7,034 bases of DNA from Savagea sp. (GTDB lineage: Bacteria > Bacillota > Bacilli > Bacillales_A > Planococcaceae): positions 1 through 7,034 of the forward strand of contig JASKZX010000037.1 in assembly GCA_030147435.1 (NCBI GenBank), read 5' to 3'. The position numbers were made by a program, and so were the translations under genes. How positions within the stretch are numbered: position 1 is the first letter of the stretch; every line of letters starts with the position of its first letter. Under the pieces are notes generated by a model. The model was given only the letters and a program-made list of their open reading frames with translations. It was not told the DNA's origin and made no database searches. This document shows, piece by piece, positions 5,838 to 7,034 of the stretch.

Positions 5838-6782
5838 TTACACAGCAACAGGTGCTTTAATTTTCGGATGCGGGTCGTATCCGATCAATTCAATATCTTC
5901 TGTCGTTAATTCAAAAATTGATTTACCTTCTTTATGGATTTTCACTGTCGGTAAAGGACGTGGCTCACGTTGAAGCTGCGTATTTACTTGTTCGAAGTGA
6001 TTGGAGTAAATATGAGCATCTCCTAACGTATGAACGAACTCTCCGACTTCAAGACCGACTTCTTCTGCAATCAATTGCGTCAACAATGCGTAAGAAGCGA
6101 TATTAAATGGTACTCCTAAAAAGATGTCTGCACTTCGTTGATACAACTGACACGATAATTTCCCATCAGCGACATAAAATTGAAATAACATATGACACGG
6201 AGGTAATGCCATATCATCGACTTCTGCTGGATTCCATGCCGTAACGACGTGACGACGAGAATTCGGATTCGTCTTTAAGCTTTCGATGACATTTGCAATT
6301 TGGTCGACAACTTCTCCATTTACTCCTTGCCATGAACGCCATTGACGTCCATAAACCGGCCCTAAATCACCATATTTACATGCGAACCCTTCATTCGTTG
6401 TCACAAGCTCTTTAAAACGAGCCATCTGTTTATCATATTCTTTTTTAAACGCTTCATCTTCTTGTGCACGGTGACCGAAGTTCGTCATATCCGGCCCATC
6501 ATATTCTTCGCTTTCTACCCACTGTTCGAAAGCCCATTCATCCCAAATCGGATTTCGTTCTTCAATCAATGTTTTTACATTCGTATCTCCTTTTAAAAAC
6601 CATAACAGCTCCGATACGATTAAACGAAAGGCCGTTTTCTTCGTCGTGAGTAACGGAAAGCCTTCCTGTAAATCAAAACGCATTTGATAACCGAACACAC
6701 TACGCGTTCCTGTTTGTGTTCGATCCATTTTATCAACGCCTGTATCTAATACGTGGCGACATAAATCTAAATATTGTTTCAT
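5838..6782 (-). CDS. thyA: Thymidylate synthase, long ThyA form
   Basis: This 314-residue cytosolic enzyme methylates dUMP to dTMP using methylene-tetrahydrofolate and releases dihydrofolate. Key residues are Arg21 in the phosphate site, the double Arg RR at 176-177, [13 protein letters not shown] with nucleophile Cys196, [17 protein letters not shown] (211-227) with Asp219 and Asn227, [12 protein letters not shown] with His257 and Tyr259, and the C-terminal KAPVAV. An insertion of about 50 residues at roughly 85-135 (from FEQW to [10 protein letters not shown]) marks the long form known from Lactobacillus casei, Staphylococcus and Bacillus cereus; B. subtilis ThyB and E. coli ThyA (264 residues) lack it. 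The ATG at 6782 follows AGGAGG (6796-6791) by 8 nt. As first gene behind the extended -10 promoter, it leads the operon. The symbol could also be given as thyB by position. Confidence 0.98.
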   Translation of the reverse strand: MKQYLDLCRHVLDTGVDKMDRTQTGTRSVFGYQMRFDLQEGFPLLTTKKTAFRLIVSELLWFLKGDTNVKTLIEERNPIWDEWAFEQWVESEEYDGPDMTNFGHRAQEDEAFKKEYDKQMARFKELVTTNEGFACKYGDLGPVYGRQWRSWQGVNGEVVDQIANVIESLKTNPNSRRHVVTAWNPAEVDDMALPPCHMLFQFYVADGKLSCQLYQRSADIFLGVPFNIASYALLTQLIAEEVGLEVGEFVHTLGDAHIYSNHFEQVNTQLQREPRPLPTVKIHKEGKSIFELTTEDIELIGYDPHPKIKAPVAV

Positions 6783-6812
6783 TCAAGCTACCTCCTCATA
6801 GTCTTCTTTCAC

Positions 6813-6821
6813 ATTATAGCA
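6813..6821 (-). promoter_or_regulatory. Extended -10 promoter of the thyA operon
   Basis: The minus strand carries TGCTATAAT (6821-6813), a perfect TGn extended -10. No hexamer at 15-19 nt spacing resembles TTGACA, and the spacer contains a run of seven T, so recognition probably rests on the extended -10. Transcription would start near 6806, leaving a short leader of about 24 nt that contains AGGAGG. This leaves no room for a riboswitch. Confidence 0.75.
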
Positions 6822-6882
6822 AAAAAACAAACGACTTATCTGCTTTTTCTCTCATTGATGTATTTTTTCCACAACATATGAA

Positions 6883-6908
6883 AAAGACTACGCCTCAGCG
6901 CAGTCTTT
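6883..6908 (-). terminator. Rho-independent terminator after the ypjP-like gene
   Basis: An 11-bp stem has minus-strand arms AAAGACTGCGC and GCGTAGTCTTT with loop TGAG. One G-U wobble pairs only in minus-strand RNA (A-C in plus RNA), pointing to termination of minus-strand transcripts. It starts 3 nt after the ypjP stop; the descending arm runs into TTTTTC, preceded by an A-rich stretch. In plus orientation the tail is TTTCTTTT, so some bidirectional action is possible, but no plus-strand gene is present. Confidence 0.72.
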
Positions 6909-6911
6909 CTT

Positions 6912-7034
6912 TTAGCTCATCCACTTAGGTGGTTGATTTTTCGACCAAAAAATATCGGCAATATCATAATGATTTTGAAATTGATCCGAAGCTAAATGAT
7001 AATGGAAATTGTAATAATATCCATCTTTCGGTCG
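6912..7034 (-). CDS. ypjP: YpjP-like protein, C-terminal 40 residues only
   Basis: Only the last 40 codons and TAA are inside the window; the rest lies beyond the right edge. The visible end carries GYYYNFHYHLASDQF, HYDIADIFW and a terminal NQPPKWMS, which fits the conserved end of the Bacillus YpjP family (HYH region, then W-x-x-N-x-PPxW). The function of that family is not established. ypjP lies upstream of thyB and dfrA in B. subtilis as I recall, which supports the call. The gene has its own terminator before the thyA promoter, so it is not part of the thyA transcript unless the terminator leaks. The identification is from a short segment, hence moderate confidence. Confidence 0.72.
   Translation of the reverse strand, partial: RPKDGYYYNFHYHLASDQFQNHYDIADIFWSKNQPPKWMS

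Noticed and set aside
6783..6806. Riboswitch or T-box in the thyA leader
   Set aside because: The predicted leader is only about 24 nt with no hairpin; there is no space for a structured sensor.
1..7034. CRISPR array, insertion sequence, tRNA or toxin-antitoxin module
   Set aside because: No regularly spaced repeats, terminal inverted repeats, cloverleaf or transposase motifs were seen; nearly all sequence is covered by the eleven minus-strand genes.

Overview
The window is a compact stretch of a Bacillales (Firmicutes) chromosome. The evidence is moderately AT-rich DNA, strong AGGAGG-type ribosome binding sites, and a gene set with clear Bacillus subtilis counterparts (ypjP, thyB/thyA, dfrA, ypkP, a degV family gene, ypmR, ypmS, msrA/msrB, yozE, deoD, ctpA). 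The sequence alone does not fix the genus. All eleven supported genes lie on the minus strand, so transcription runs from high to low coordinates. No mobile element, CRISPR array, tRNA or rRNA is visible.

Layout in the direction of transcription. 7034-6912: 3' end of a ypjP-like gene, followed by a hairpin terminator (6908-6883). 6821-6813: a perfect extended -10 promoter. 6782-1207: eight close-packed genes, thyA, dfrA, plsC-like, degV family, ypmR, ypmS, msrAB and yozE. Junctions range from an 8-nt overlap to a 36-nt gap, with no visible internal terminator, so this is probably one operon. A GC-rich hairpin (1221-1200) encloses the yozE stop codon. 1136-435: deoD, after a 70-nt gap. A weak hairpin (424-403) follows, and then the first 120 codons of ctpA (362-1, cut by the window edge).

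ThyA and DfrA form the classic dTMP pair: ThyA oxidises methylene-tetrahydrofolate to dihydrofolate and DHFR regenerates tetrahydrofolate. The PlsC-like acyltransferase and the DegV/FakB-type fatty-acid-binding protein both belong to phospholipid acyl-chain supply. YpmR (SGNH lipoprotein) and YpmS (membrane-anchored) are extracytoplasmic. MsrAB repairs oxidised methionine, and YozE is a small conserved protein of unknown role. DeoD (nucleoside phosphorolysis) and CtpA (membrane-anchored S41 protease) form the downstream block.

Several starts need correction from the longest reading frame. ypmS, msrAB and yozE start at internal ATGs placed just after a Shine-Dalgarno sequence that lies inside the last codons of the preceding gene. 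I see no clearly new defence or mobile system. The points most worth checking are the SD-encoding gene tails, the msrA-msrB fusion, the acyl-chain pair inside the folate operon, and the hairpin over the yozE stop codon.
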